From positions 1-33,972 of the forward strand of contig MHYA01000070.1 of the NCBI GenBank assembly GCA_001825675.1: a stretch of DNA of 33,972 nucleotides. The letters are read 5' to 3'. A program made the translations under genes and the position numbers. The stretch comes from Planctomycetes bacterium GWF2_42_9. GTDB taxonomy: Bacteria > Planctomycetota > Phycisphaerae > Sedimentisphaerales > UBA12454. Of the stretch, positions 9,096-16,917 are shown in pieces. The notes below the pieces were generated by a model. It was not told the origin of the DNA and ran no database searches. It saw nothing but the letters and a program-made list of their open reading frames with translations. Every line of letters starts with the position of its first letter. The stretch's first letter is position 1.

Positions 9096-10235
9096 TTAGC
9101 GTATTTTCAGGGTAGCTAAGGCGAAAGCGGCAAAAGCGGCGGCAAGAAGCCAGAACCTGACGACAACCTGCGGTTCAGACCAGCCGCCAAGATGAAAATG
9201 ATGATGAATTGGAGCACAGCGGAAAATTCTTTTCCCGCCAGAGTATTTGAAATATCCTACCTGAAGAATAACGCTCGTAAGTTCCATAACAAAAACGCCG
9301 CAGATAATCAGAAGCAGGATTTCGTGTCTTGTAACAAGAGCACCATAACCCATCGCAGCACCTAACGGCAGCGAACCGATATCGCCCATAAATGTTTGAG
9401 CCGGGTGGCAATTAAACCAGAGAAAGCCCATCGTTGCCCCAAGTATGGAAGCGTAAAAAATGCAAAGCTCACCCGATTGAGGTATGTGAGGCAAAAGCAG
9501 ATAACCTGCCCAGGTCATTGTAGAAGTTCGAGTCATTGGTTCAGAGGCAACATAGCAAAGAATCGCAAGCGTCATACTTGCAATCGCTACGCAGCCTGCC
9601 GCAAGGCCATCCATACCATCGGTAAGATTTACAGCGTTGCTGGTCGCAGAAATATACAGAATCGCAATGAGAATGAAAAGCCAACCGCTAATATGAATGC
9701 CATATTTATAAAAAGGCAACCAAAGGCGTGTCGCATCGGGAATTTTTTGAACATCGAAATATAAAAATGCCGCGATAAGAACCGCCCCGCCTAATTGGAA
9801 CGCTAATTTTTCCCAAGGCTTTAAACCATTTCGGCTGCGGTGGCGAATTTTACTGGTAAGTTTGAGCCAATCATCAACCGCACCAATCCCGCCATACCAT
9901 ATCATCAGGATTATTGCTTTTTGTACAAACGGATTGTTTAGCTTTGCCCAAAGGAAAGTACCAGCCATCATCGCCAAAAGAATAATCAGGCCGCCCATTG
10001 TCGGGGTGTTTTCTTTTTCTTTGTTGAGAGCGTTTAATTTTTCGTGGTGGAATTCAGGTCTGTCGCCGATTTTTTTCATCATCAGCCAGCGGATGATACG
10101 CGGGCCGGTAACCCACGCAACAACGAGACTTGTAAGAGCGGCTAAAATGCAGCGAAATAAAACTTCCTGCCAGGCGTAAAAACCGAGTGAACCGGTTGTG
10201 AAATCCTGCAATAACGAAAAAAGATAATATAACAT
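9096..10235 (-). CDS. mraY: Phospho-N-acetylmuramoyl-pentapeptide transferase
   Basis: MraY moves phospho-MurNAc-pentapeptide onto undecaprenyl phosphate at the inner membrane, giving lipid I. The 379-residue polytopic protein has the family signature residues: the Asp121-Asp122 pair followed by WLKL, the NLTDGMDG motif at 203-210, a Phe-Met-Gly-Asp-Ile segment (FMGDIGSLPLG), and the HHHFH motif near the C-terminus. The length is slightly above the E. coli enzyme (360), in line with an added N-terminal stretch. AAGGA precedes ATG 10235. It is third in the murE-murF-mraY operon, 10 bp after murF, which is the conserved dcw order. Confidence 0.97.
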   Translation of the reverse strand: MLYYLFSLLQDFTTGSLGFYAWQEVLFRCILAALTSLVVAWVTGPRIIRWLMMKKIGDRPEFHHEKLNALNKEKENTPTMGGLIILLAMMAGTFLWAKLNNPFVQKAIILMIWYGGIGAVDDWLKLTSKIRHRSRNGLKPWEKLAFQLGGAVLIAAFLYFDVQKIPDATRLWLPFYKYGIHISGWLFILIAILYISATSNAVNLTDGMDGLAAGCVAIASMTLAILCYVASEPMTRTSTMTWAGYLLLPHIPQSGELCIFYASILGATMGFLWFNCHPAQTFMGDIGSLPLGAAMGYGALVTRHEILLLIICGVFVMELTSVILQVGYFKYSGGKRIFRCAPIHHHFHLGGWSEPQVVVRFWLLAAAFAAFALATLKIR

Positions 10236-10245
10236 ATCCTTATGT

Positions 10246-11604
10246 CTATCCTATAAATAATCCTTTGAGCCTTTCGACAACCGCTTCGTAACGTTCGCTT
10301 CGAGAAGCTTTAATCAGTATTATATCGTCAGGTTTGACAAATTTGTACATATTATCACAAAGTTGCGTAAGATTTTCAAAAACGTTGACGGAAATGTCGT
10401 AATCGGCTGTATTATGGGCTGTTTGTGCGGCTATAGCGGCATCACCCTTGATCGTTAATACGACGGGAATCTTATGAATTGCGATTGTGTTGCCGAGTTG
10501 AGAATGCAGAGATTCGCTTTGGCTTCCGAGTTCGCCCATCCGCCCGAAGATAAAAACTGCACGTTTTTTTTCCTGCTGCGAAATCAGAGAGAGCGTTTCC
10601 AAAGCGTTGGCCATTGAGCCGGGGTTTGCGTTGTAACAATCGCAGAGAACTTTTGCCGAGCCGATTTGCAGACACTCCATTCTCATATCGGCAGGCTTTA
10701 CCGTAGCAATTGCAGCAGCAAATTGCGAAGCCGAGATTCCGAGATTTTTGCATACCGTCCAGGCTGCTAGTGCGTTTTCTACGTTAGCCCTGCCGGGAAG
10801 TGGTAGCTGCACTGTTACGCCTTCAATTTCAAAACTGCTTTCAAAGCCGCCGATTTTTACGTTCTGCGGTTTGCAGAATGGTTCAAATTTTATTTTTTTA
10901 TCTGTGCAATAATCAAAAAGCGTATCTGTAATAAAGAGTCTTCCCCCGGGCTTTAAACCTTTGGCGATGGACGACTTTTCTCCTTTGATAACATCGAGAC
11001 TGCAGAAGCCTTCGAGATGTGCCGCGAAAACGGATGTTACAATCGCAATGTCGGGTTCGATTATGTTTGTGAGGTATTCGATTTCGCCGGGATGATTACT
11101 GCCAAGTTCTGAAACTAAAATTTCCGTATCATCGAGAGCATCGAAAACCGTCAGCGGAACGCCGATGTTATTATTGAAACTTTTCGGCGAAGAATAGCAT
11201 TTGAATTTGCTCTTTAAGACGTGGCTAACCATATTCTTTGTGGATGTTTTGCCCGCCGAACCGGTGATAGCGACAACTTTGTATGAAGAATTCCGCCGAA
11301 CGTATTTTGCCAGTCGGCCAAGAGCTTGGATAGTATCGTCAACAAATAGAATTGGTTTATCTGATGGAATACCGTTTGAGTTAAAGCCCAGCCTGCAAAC
11401 GGCACAAGCCGCACCATTTTCAAAAGCCTGTTTTAAATGATCGTGGCCGTCGTGATTTTCGCCCTTGATGGCAAAAAAAGCACTGCCTTGGGTTACTTTG
11501 CGGGAATCAATACAGACATTCGAGATTTGAAATTTTAAATTTGAAATCTCAGATACTTCGGCATTTATGATTTCGGCAAGTTTTGCGTAATTTATAGATT
11601 TCAC
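10246..11604 (-). CDS. murF: UDP-N-acetylmuramoyl-tripeptide--D-alanyl-D-alanine ligase
   Basis: MurF adds D-Ala-D-Ala to UDP-MurNAc-tripeptide using ATP. The 452-residue protein has the N-terminal substrate domain (IDSRKVTQGSAFFAIKGE, about 32-49), the ATP loop GSAGKTS at 115-121, the central ligase domain and a C-terminal domain ending in a KASRSER motif. The start is GTG at 11604, two bases after the murE stop, implying translational coupling. Residues 19-28 (EISNLKFQIS) are encoded by a 29-bp palindrome and look inserted compared with ordinary MurF N-termini. The site is before the conserved DSR motif, so function should survive. It lies between murE and mraY. Confidence 0.96.
   Translation of the reverse strand: MKSINYAKLAEIINAEVSEISNLKFQISNVCIDSRKVTQGSAFFAIKGENHDGHDHLKQAFENGAACAVCRLGFNSNGIPSDKPILFVDDTIQALGRLAKYVRRNSSYKVVAITGSAGKTSTKNMVSHVLKSKFKCYSSPKSFNNNIGVPLTVFDALDDTEILVSELGSNHPGEIEYLTNIIEPDIAIVTSVFAAHLEGFCSLDVIKGEKSSIAKGLKPGGRLFITDTLFDYCTDKKIKFEPFCKPQNVKIGGFESSFEIEGVTVQLPLPGRANVENALAAWTVCKNLGISASQFAAAIATVKPADMRMECLQIGSAKVLCDCYNANPGSMANALETLSLISQQEKKRAVFIFGRMGELGSQSESLHSQLGNTIAIHKIPVVLTIKGDAAIAAQTAHNTADYDISVNVFENLTQLCDNMYKFVKPDDIILIKASRSERYEAVVERLKGLFIG
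11522..11550. repeat. 29-bp palindrome inside the murF coding region
   Basis: GAGATTTGAAATTT and AAATTTGAAATCTC form a 14-bp inverted repeat around a single T, with one G-G mismatch. It is read in frame as residues 19-28 of MurF (EISNLKFQIS). Its word content (AAATTT, TTGAAAT) is close to the AT-rich repeats at 3863 and 3997. Confidence 0.85.
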
Positions 11605-11606
11605 TT

Positions 11607-13064
11607 TTAGACTAAACTCGCTGAATGCTGCAAAAATTCCGCCGCTGTTTCAATATCGCTGAAATGCTGCTTTTCGGCGCCGATAATCTGGTAATTTTCG
11701 TGTCCTTTGCCTGCAATCAGAATAATATCGCCCTGTTTTGCTTCAGCAATAGCTTCTTCAATCGCTTTTCGCCTGTCCGGCTCAACGGTAATATGTTCAG
11801 AATGCGGATTCGTGAAACCGGCAAGAATATCTTCGATAATCGCCATCGGCTTTTCCGAACGCGGATTGTCGCTGGTAACAAAAATTCGCTCGGCATACTG
11901 ACTAACCGCTTGGGCCATTCTTGGGCGTTTGGTTTTGTCTCTGTCACCGCCGCAGCCGAAAATCGCAATTAATTTCCCCTTGCACAATGGTTTAAGCGTC
12001 GAAAGAACGTGCTTAAGCGCATCATCTGTATGTGCGTAATCGACAAGCACCGTAAACTCACGCTTCGACGGCACTTTGTGCAGTCTGCCCGGAACGACCT
12101 GCAATTTCGACAGCCCGGCGGCGATGGTTTTCAGATCGAAACCGGCGCCAATCGCCAATCCTGCCGCTGAAAGATGATTGCTTAAATTATGCTCACCTAT
12201 CAGGGGCGAATTGACTTTTACTTTTTCGTTTCTATACGACAATTCGTAAACCGTTCCATTTATATCCATAGAAATCAGTTTTGCGTTTAAATCGCCTTTG
12301 CCGCAAATCGAATAGAATATTTTATTTGCCTTAGTAGCGGCGGCAACCTGCTCACATACGGAATCGTCGCTATTAATTACCGCGGTCGCATCAGGCGAAA
12401 GGCTTTCGAAAAGTCTCAACTTGGCGGCCAAATACGCTTCCATAGTTTTGTGATAATCGAGATGGTCGCCGGTGAAATTGGTAAATGCCGCGGCACTGAA
12501 ATCGATGCCTGCAAGCCGATTTTGCTCAATCGCATGGCTGCTGGCTTCCATAATCATATATTCGGAACCATAAGTTGCCATTTTTTCGGCTATCGATGCT
12601 AGTTCCAGCGCATCTGGTGTGGTCATTTTGGATTCAATGGTGTCTTGGCCGCTGCCTAAGTCAATCGTTACCGTGCCGATCATACCGCATTTCTTGTCGC
12701 TATTGGAAATTATCGACCGAACAAGATAAGTTGTAGTGGTTTTTCCATTGGTTCCGGTAACCGCAAGATTCACAAGTTTGCTGTTAGGATAATTATAATA
12801 CGCTTGTGAAAGCAGCCCCAGTGCCTTTGTAGTATCCTCCGTGTGTATGACCTCGGCAGAGGCAACCTGTACTGGTTCCTGCGATACAACGTAGCGAGCA
12901 CCATAAACGGCTGCCTGGCCTATAAAGTTATGGCCGTCCATTTTAGAGCCTTTTACCGCAACGAAGATATCGCCCTGCCGAACATTTCGCGAATCACTGC
13001 AAACGCGCGGCCGCCAGACTAACGGTTTTCCCTCAACAAGTTTTAATAATTGTTCAAGTGTCAT
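11607..13064 (-). CDS. murE: UDP-N-acetylmuramoyl-L-alanyl-D-glutamate--2,6-diaminopimelate ligase
   Basis: MurE adds the third stem-peptide residue to UDP-MurNAc-L-Ala-D-Glu in the cytoplasm. The 485-residue length is typical. The N-terminal SDSRNVRQGDIFVAVKG region (about 23-39), ATP loop GTNGKTTT (104-111), central EASSHAI and TGDHLDYH motifs (about 173-205) and C-terminal DNPR (399-402) are all present. The DNPR motif marks meso-diaminopimelate-adding enzymes, so this cell should make DAP-type peptidoglycan. The lysine carbamylated in family members lies in the YLAAKLRLF segment. ATG 13064 has no clear ribosome site. It is the first gene of the operon murE-murF-mraY and diverges from the DUF434 gene over 61 bp. 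Confidence 0.97.
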   Translation of the reverse strand: MTLEQLLKLVEGKPLVWRPRVCSDSRNVRQGDIFVAVKGSKMDGHNFIGQAAVYGARYVVSQEPVQVASAEVIHTEDTTKALGLLSQAYYNYPNSKLVNLAVTGTNGKTTTTYLVRSIISNSDKKCGMIGTVTIDLGSGQDTIESKMTTPDALELASIAEKMATYGSEYMIMEASSHAIEQNRLAGIDFSAAAFTNFTGDHLDYHKTMEAYLAAKLRLFESLSPDATAVINSDDSVCEQVAAATKANKIFYSICGKGDLNAKLISMDINGTVYELSYRNEKVKVNSPLIGEHNLSNHLSAAGLAIGAGFDLKTIAAGLSKLQVVPGRLHKVPSKREFTVLVDYAHTDDALKHVLSTLKPLCKGKLIAIFGCGGDRDKTKRPRMAQAVSQYAERIFVTSDNPRSEKPMAIIEDILAGFTNPHSEHITVEPDRRKAIEEAIAEAKQGDIILIAGKGHENYQIIGAEKQHFSDIETAAEFLQHSASLV

Positions 13065-13089
13065 AGCGTATATTTAACATATCATTTTG

Positions 13090-13118
13090 TTCAATATCAA
13101 CAAGAAATAATGTATAAT
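13090..13118 (+). promoter_or_regulatory. Putative promoter for the DUF434 gene (leaderless)
   Basis: A perfect TATAAT lies at 13113-13118, with a weak TTCAAT at 13090-13095 (17-bp spacer). Transcription would begin about seven bases downstream, at or next to the ATG at 13126. There is no ribosome site, suggesting a leaderless mRNA. Confidence 0.5.
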
Positions 13119-13125
13119 TAAAAAA

Positions 13126-13830
13126 ATGTCTGATAAAAGAAAACATAGAGGTGCAAATCCGCAGGATTGTTTGCTGTTTGGCGAGGGAAAAGTACCGGCA
13201 TTGAAACAAGCGGCTGCCGATTACGCCGAGCTTTTGACAAAAAAATACCCGCAAAACGCTTCCTTGAAACTTGTTGGCGATAAATTTGAACTCACCGATC
13301 GCCAGAGACTGGCTTTGATGAGAAGCTGCTGCTCAAAAGAGCAATCCGAAAACAGGAAATTCAAACAGCTTCAAACTTCAGAATTGGCCGGCAAAGATAT
13401 GCTTATAGATGGTTATAACGTACTTATAACCGTTGAAGCGGCAATGAGCGGCGCTTATGTTTTTATTGGCCGCGACGGCTGCTTTCGCGATTTGGCAGGT
13501 TTGCACGGGACGTACCGAAAAGTAACAGAGACAATTCCCGCCATCGCGTTTATAAATTCCTGCCTGACGAAATTAGAGTTATCAAAAATCACTTGGCTTC
13601 TCGATAGGCCCGTTTCAAACAGTGGAAGATTAAAGAAAATCATCGAATTACATACATCAAGCGAGGTAATACTAACCGATAATCCTGATGTCGATTTGAA
13701 ACGAACCGAAAAAATCATTGCAAGCAGCGACAGCATTATCCTTGATAGCTGCAAGCGGTGGTTTAATCTTGCCGCTTATGTAATCACACAAGAAAACCAG
13801 CCGGCCAAAATTATTGACCTTTCTAAGTAA
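13126..13830 (+). CDS. DUF434 domain-containing protein (DUF434 plus PIN-like domain)
   Basis: The 234-residue protein matches the DUF434 family. It has an N-terminal helical domain starting KHRGANPQD and containing LTDRQRLALMR (about 56-66), then a second domain starting IDGYNVLITVE (about 94-104). That motif, with further acidic positions such as LLDRPVS and LTDNPDVD, resembles the first acidic site of NYN/PIN-type nuclease folds (DUF5616-like). The family occurs in archaea and scattered bacteria without an established function; an RNA-linked role is often suggested and remains inference. There is no ribosome site before ATG 13126, but a good -10 box ends seven bases upstream. It diverges from murE and is followed by about 140 bp without a gene. 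Confidence 0.85.
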   Translation: MSDKRKHRGANPQDCLLFGEGKVPALKQAAADYAELLTKKYPQNASLKLVGDKFELTDRQRLALMRSCCSKEQSENRKFKQLQTSELAGKDMLIDGYNVLITVEAAMSGAYVFIGRDGCFRDLAGLHGTYRKVTETIPAIAFINSCLTKLELSKITWLLDRPVSNSGRLKKIIELHTSSEVILTDNPDVDLKRTEKIIASSDSIILDSCKRWFNLAAYVITQENQPAKIIDLSK

Positions 13831-13950
13831 GAAAAATATCTTTTTATTTCATTAGGGCCGATAATTCCCCACTTAGTGATTAACAGAAAGATTATTTAAT
13901 TATCTTGTAATAATAATGCCAATTTCCATCTCAAAAACGCCATTTTTTGT

Positions 13951-13956
13951 TATAAT
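13951..13956 (+). promoter_or_regulatory. Putative -10 box for the alpha/beta-hydrolase gene
   Basis: TATAAT stands 17 bases before the ATG at 13974, with no clear -35 and no ribosome site. The implied leader is only about ten bases. Confidence 0.4.
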
Positions 13957-13973
13957 ATAGTAGACTTTCTTTT

Positions 13974-15278
13974 ATGGGTGGAATTTTGCGATATATTTTT
14001 CTGATTTTGTCTTCGGCGGTCTGGCTGGCGGTCGGTAGATTTGTACTGAAACTGGATTCGGTCATTGACCTGATTCATTTCGCATCCATTCCATCGGCAG
14101 TTGGCTATTTATTTATTTTCAAACCGAAAATTCAAAAAAACAGTTTTATTTCGTATTCGATTTGTTTTTCTTTTATTGCACTTATTATTTTAATTTATTT
14201 TTTGGCTTTTGCCAAAGCAATACCCGAAGTTCGCATCAATTGGCTTGAATTGCCGATTGCATTATATTTTCTGACATCAATTTACCTTGTTCTATGGCTG
14301 CTGGACAAATTCGTAAATTCCGTATTTTTTGTTCTGTTCAAAAATTTAATAAAAAACAAGACTGTTTTCACCGCTGCCAGATTGACACTAAGGCTTGGGG
14401 TTCTAATTTTTATTGTCGCTCCATATCTGATTGCACTTTTCGTTACTCATTGGGTAAAATTCGCAGACGCTGAAAAACCTGTGAGTCTGAAAAATAATGA
14501 ATACAGCCAAATCGACTTCATTTCATCTGACGGTGCTAAACTCAAAGGCTGGCTTATTTCTTCTCAAAGCCACGTATCAGATTCGACTGTAATAATTGTA
14601 CCGGGAAGAAGCGCGGCGAAAAATCTGTTTTTGCCTTACGCGAAAGTTTTCAGTGAAAACGGCTATAACGTGCTTTTATTCGACCTTAGAGGAAACGGCG
14701 GCAGCAGCGGACATAAATATAGTTTTGCCGTCAATGAAGTAAACGACGTTACCGCAGCAGTTGATTTTCTGCGAAAAGATAAGCCGCAGTTATGTAATTA
14801 TATTTTTGGTTACGGCTTGAATGAAGGCGCGGCGGCGCTCATTGGCGCGGCAGCAATCGATGAACGCTTTACCGCTATTGTCAGTGATAATGCGACTGGT
14901 TACGAAATTAGTATGCCGGACTGGCTTAATGACCGTTTGCCAAACTGGGCGGAAAAAAGTTTTCTGCAAATGACTAAAACTTTTGTGCGGATAGATGTCG
15001 GCCGGGAAATCTGGGGAGCGGAAGGAATTTATGAAAGAATTTCACAGATAAGTCCCTGCCCGATACTTTTTACTAATAGTATTAAAAACAGCAAAGGCAA
15101 CCGACTGAAAACTATTGAGATGTTCTCAAAAGCCCGCGAACCAAAGAATCTTTGGCTTGCGCCATTATCAGGCAATCCAAATGTTTATGACATTTATTTT
15201 TTCAATGTCCTGCAAACATTCGAAATCGGTAAATCAAAACAGAAGATTGGAAATTGGCGAATCAGTAAAAGCAATTAA
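13974..15278 (+). CDS. Membrane-anchored alpha/beta-hydrolase-fold protein, probably inactive
   Basis: The 434-residue protein has an N-terminal membrane domain with four or five segments (about residues 5-24, 36-50, 58-80, 92-120 and 138-160). A soluble alpha/beta-hydrolase domain (about 175-425) follows, similar to the BAAT/YqiA-like peptidase group. Hydrolase landmarks are FISSDGAKLKGWL (183-194), VIIVPGRSA (207-214) and VLLFDLRGNGGSSG (233-246). At the nucleophile elbow, where GxSxGG is expected, the sequence is GYGLNEG (279-285), so the serine is absent. Near the C-terminus the usual histidine region reads PLSGNPNVYD, also without His. It may therefore be a pseudoenzyme or binding protein. 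It reads toward the tRNA gene, and no partner gene is visible. Confidence 0.7.
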   Translation: MGGILRYIFLILSSAVWLAVGRFVLKLDSVIDLIHFASIPSAVGYLFIFKPKIQKNSFISYSICFSFIALIILIYFLAFAKAIPEVRINWLELPIALYFLTSIYLVLWLLDKFVNSVFFVLFKNLIKNKTVFTAARLTLRLGVLIFIVAPYLIALFVTHWVKFADAEKPVSLKNNEYSQIDFISSDGAKLKGWLISSQSHVSDSTVIIVPGRSAAKNLFLPYAKVFSENGYNVLLFDLRGNGGSSGHKYSFAVNEVNDVTAAVDFLRKDKPQLCNYIFGYGLNEGAAALIGAAAIDERFTAIVSDNATGYEISMPDWLNDRLPNWAEKSFLQMTKTFVRIDVGREIWGAEGIYERISQISPCPILFTNSIKNSKGNRLKTIEMFSKAREPKNLWLAPLSGNPNVYDIYFFNVLQTFEIGKSKQKIGNWRISKSN

Positions 15279-15400
15279 TAAAACTGACGTTTTTCTCCTT
15301 TTGTCCCTTTTTTTCTTTTAAAATCACCATTTTTAATTATAATCAGTAAAATAATTTAGAGAATAACGGATAAAAACCTTTTATTTTTAACGTAAGTTAT

Positions 15401-15406
15401 TATAAT
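15401..15406 (+). promoter_or_regulatory. Putative -10 box for tRNA-Ser
   Basis: TATAAT ends 12 bases before the first base of the tRNA. The -35 is unclear in the T-rich sequence upstream. Confidence 0.5.
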
Positions 15407-15418
15407 AAAAGCACTTTT

Positions 15419-15509
15419 GGAGAGGTGGCCGAGAGGCTGAAGGCAACGGTTTGCTAAACCGTCGTACCGGTATAAACTGGTACCGCGAGTTCGAATCTCG
15501 CCCTCTCCG
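15419..15509 (+). tRNA. tRNA-Ser (anticodon GCT)
   Basis: The acceptor arms GGAGAGG (15419-15425) and CCTCTCC (15502-15508) pair, with discriminator G at 15509. The anticodon stem ACGGT/ACCGT encloses the loop TTGCTAA, giving anticodon GCT for AGC/AGU serine codons. A long variable arm (TACCGGT...ACTGGTA) is typical of class II tRNAs, and the T arm has GTTCGAATC. No CCA is encoded. The 3' part is duplicated at 18712-18777, marking the gene as an integration site. Confidence 0.97.
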
Positions 15510-15515
15510 TTTATT
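15450..15515 (+). repeat. Attachment-site direct repeat, tRNA-proximal copy
   Basis: From the anticodon loop to seven bases past the tRNA end, this 66-bp segment matches 18712-18777 without gaps. The four mismatches all lie in the loop of the variable arm. Looser similarity continues about 40 bp further (GTTCAAAyGCTTGT, AACGGCT). Confidence 0.9.
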
Positions 15516-15632
15516 ATGAGCGCGCAGTTCAAACGCTTGTAAACTAACGGCTTGTACTCAAATTCCCACAAGTAATTTTATAAACCCTCCATTCTAACGC
15601 TGTTCTGCTTTAATTCTTTTTCCGCCATAAAT

Positions 15633-15705
15633 TGCAACTCAAATGCAACTAAATATTTTGCGTTTTCTTGTTCGCGAACACACACAAACACGACATAATG
15701 TGTTT
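15633..15705. promoter_or_regulatory. Palindromes and direct repeats upstream of the integrase
   Basis: TGCAACT occurs twice 11 bp apart (15633-15639, 15644-15650), a spacing suited to integrase arm-type sites. A perfect 12-bp palindrome TGTTCGCGAACA lies at 15669-15680, and AAACAC/GTGTTT flank eight bases at 15686-15705. These are candidate operator or recombinase sites; the assignment is inference. Confidence 0.4.
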
Positions 15706-15804
15706 AGTTTGAGTTCACAATTACACAATGTACAAGATTACTAATTGGAAAAAAAAATAAGATAGGTTCGTGCATTGCGCGATAGCATTGGAAAGGAAAA
15801 TCAA

Positions 15805-16893
15805 ATGGGCGTACAAATTTATAAACAGAAAACGAGCGGTGATTGGTATGTTTGGATCACGCACAAGGGACAGAGGACATCCCGAAAGATTGGGGAAGAT
15901 AAGAAGCTTGCCATGAAGGCCGCGAAGATGTACCGCGAACAGTTGGCTCTCGGTCAAGTGGACTTCAGCAACGGCAAAAAACTTGATAAGGAAACTCTCA
16001 CCTTTGGAAACTTCTGCAATGATTACCTTGAGAATGTGGCAAAGCAGCGGCTGAAACATAATAGCTGGATCTCCTACAAAAATCTGATCGACTTGCATTT
16101 ATTACCAATATGGAAAGACAGGCCGCTTAATTCGATCACGAAGCAGGAAGTTAAGACTCTGCTGCTCGAAAAACAAGCCACAGGGATCGTAGTCAATAAC
16201 TTACGCATCTGCATCAGTGCTGTTTTCGCGGAAGCGGTCGAACGTGAAATTCTCGTTGTCAATCCCGCGCATGGCTTGGGCAAGACCTTCAGAAGACATG
16301 AAGCGAAAAAGCACACGCAATTTTTAAGTAAAGAACAGGTTTCAATTTTACTTGACGCGGCTAAACAGGAAAATGCCGAATACTATACTTTTCTGCTTGT
16401 GGCTTTCCGCACGGGAATGAGGCTCGGTGAACTTTTAGCTTTGAGTTGGGACTGCGTTAATTTTGAAACTAGGCAAATTGCGGTTCGCAGAAGTTACAGC
16501 CATGCGCATTGGGATACGCCTAAATCTCACAAAATAAGATTCATTGATATGAGCGATGGACTGATCGAGACATTAAAACGCAGATATGAAAAAGCGAAGC
16601 AATTAGCCGATTTCAAGAAAACATCTTTGGTTTTCGCGGATATCAACGGCGATCCGATAAATGACAATATCTTTAGACGCGGCGTTTTCTACAAAATGCT
16701 TGCAAAACTAAATCTGCCAAAAATCCGAATACATGACATAAGACATACTTATGCGTCGCTGCTGTTACAAGCTAACGCCCCTATCCATTATGTAAAAGAA
16801 CAGATGGGACATAGCTCGATCACGACAACAGTAGATTTATACGGGCACTGTCAACCTAGCCAAAATAGGACAGTATTAAATTCGTTGGATTAA
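15805..16893 (+). CDS. Tyrosine-type site-specific integrase
   Basis: This phage-type tyrosine recombinase has about 362 residues: an N-terminal arm-binding region (1-60), a SAM-like core-binding domain (about 66-160, LTFGNFCNDYL onward) and a catalytic domain (about 170-355). The full catalytic set is visible: Arg206 (RTGMRLGE), Lys240 (TPKSHKIR), His310-x-x-Arg313 (HDIRHTY), His336 (MGHSS) and the nucleophile Tyr346 (VDLYGH). It should catalyse integration and excision at the tRNA-Ser site where it sits. A frame opens at TTG 15775, but ATG 15805 is chosen because AAAGGA lies eight bases before it and homologues begin with MGVQIY-like strands. The C-terminus ends soon after the Tyr, as is normal. 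The transposase frame starts only 25 bp downstream. Confidence 0.95.
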   Translation: MGVQIYKQKTSGDWYVWITHKGQRTSRKIGEDKKLAMKAAKMYREQLALGQVDFSNGKKLDKETLTFGNFCNDYLENVAKQRLKHNSWISYKNLIDLHLLPIWKDRPLNSITKQEVKTLLLEKQATGIVVNNLRICISAVFAEAVEREILVVNPAHGLGKTFRRHEAKKHTQFLSKEQVSILLDAAKQENAEYYTFLLVAFRTGMRLGELLALSWDCVNFETRQIAVRRSYSHAHWDTPKSHKIRFIDMSDGLIETLKRRYEKAKQLADFKKTSLVFADINGDPINDNIFRRGVFYKMLAKLNLPKIRIHDIRHTYASLLLQANAPIHYVKEQMGHSSITTTVDLYGHCQPSQNRTVLNSLD

Positions 16894-16917
16894 ACCTTTA
16901 GAATAAAGGAACTATTT

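Noticed and set aside
15356-15571. Reading frame on the minus strand over the tRNA (GEGEIRTRGT-type protein)
   Set aside because: It is the well-known artefact of translating a tRNA-Ser gene backwards; there is no ribosome site and a real tRNA occupies the strand.
16870-16895. Left inverted repeat of the IS256-like element
   Set aside because: It agrees with the right end at only 11 of 26 positions, near what AT-rich sequence gives by chance.
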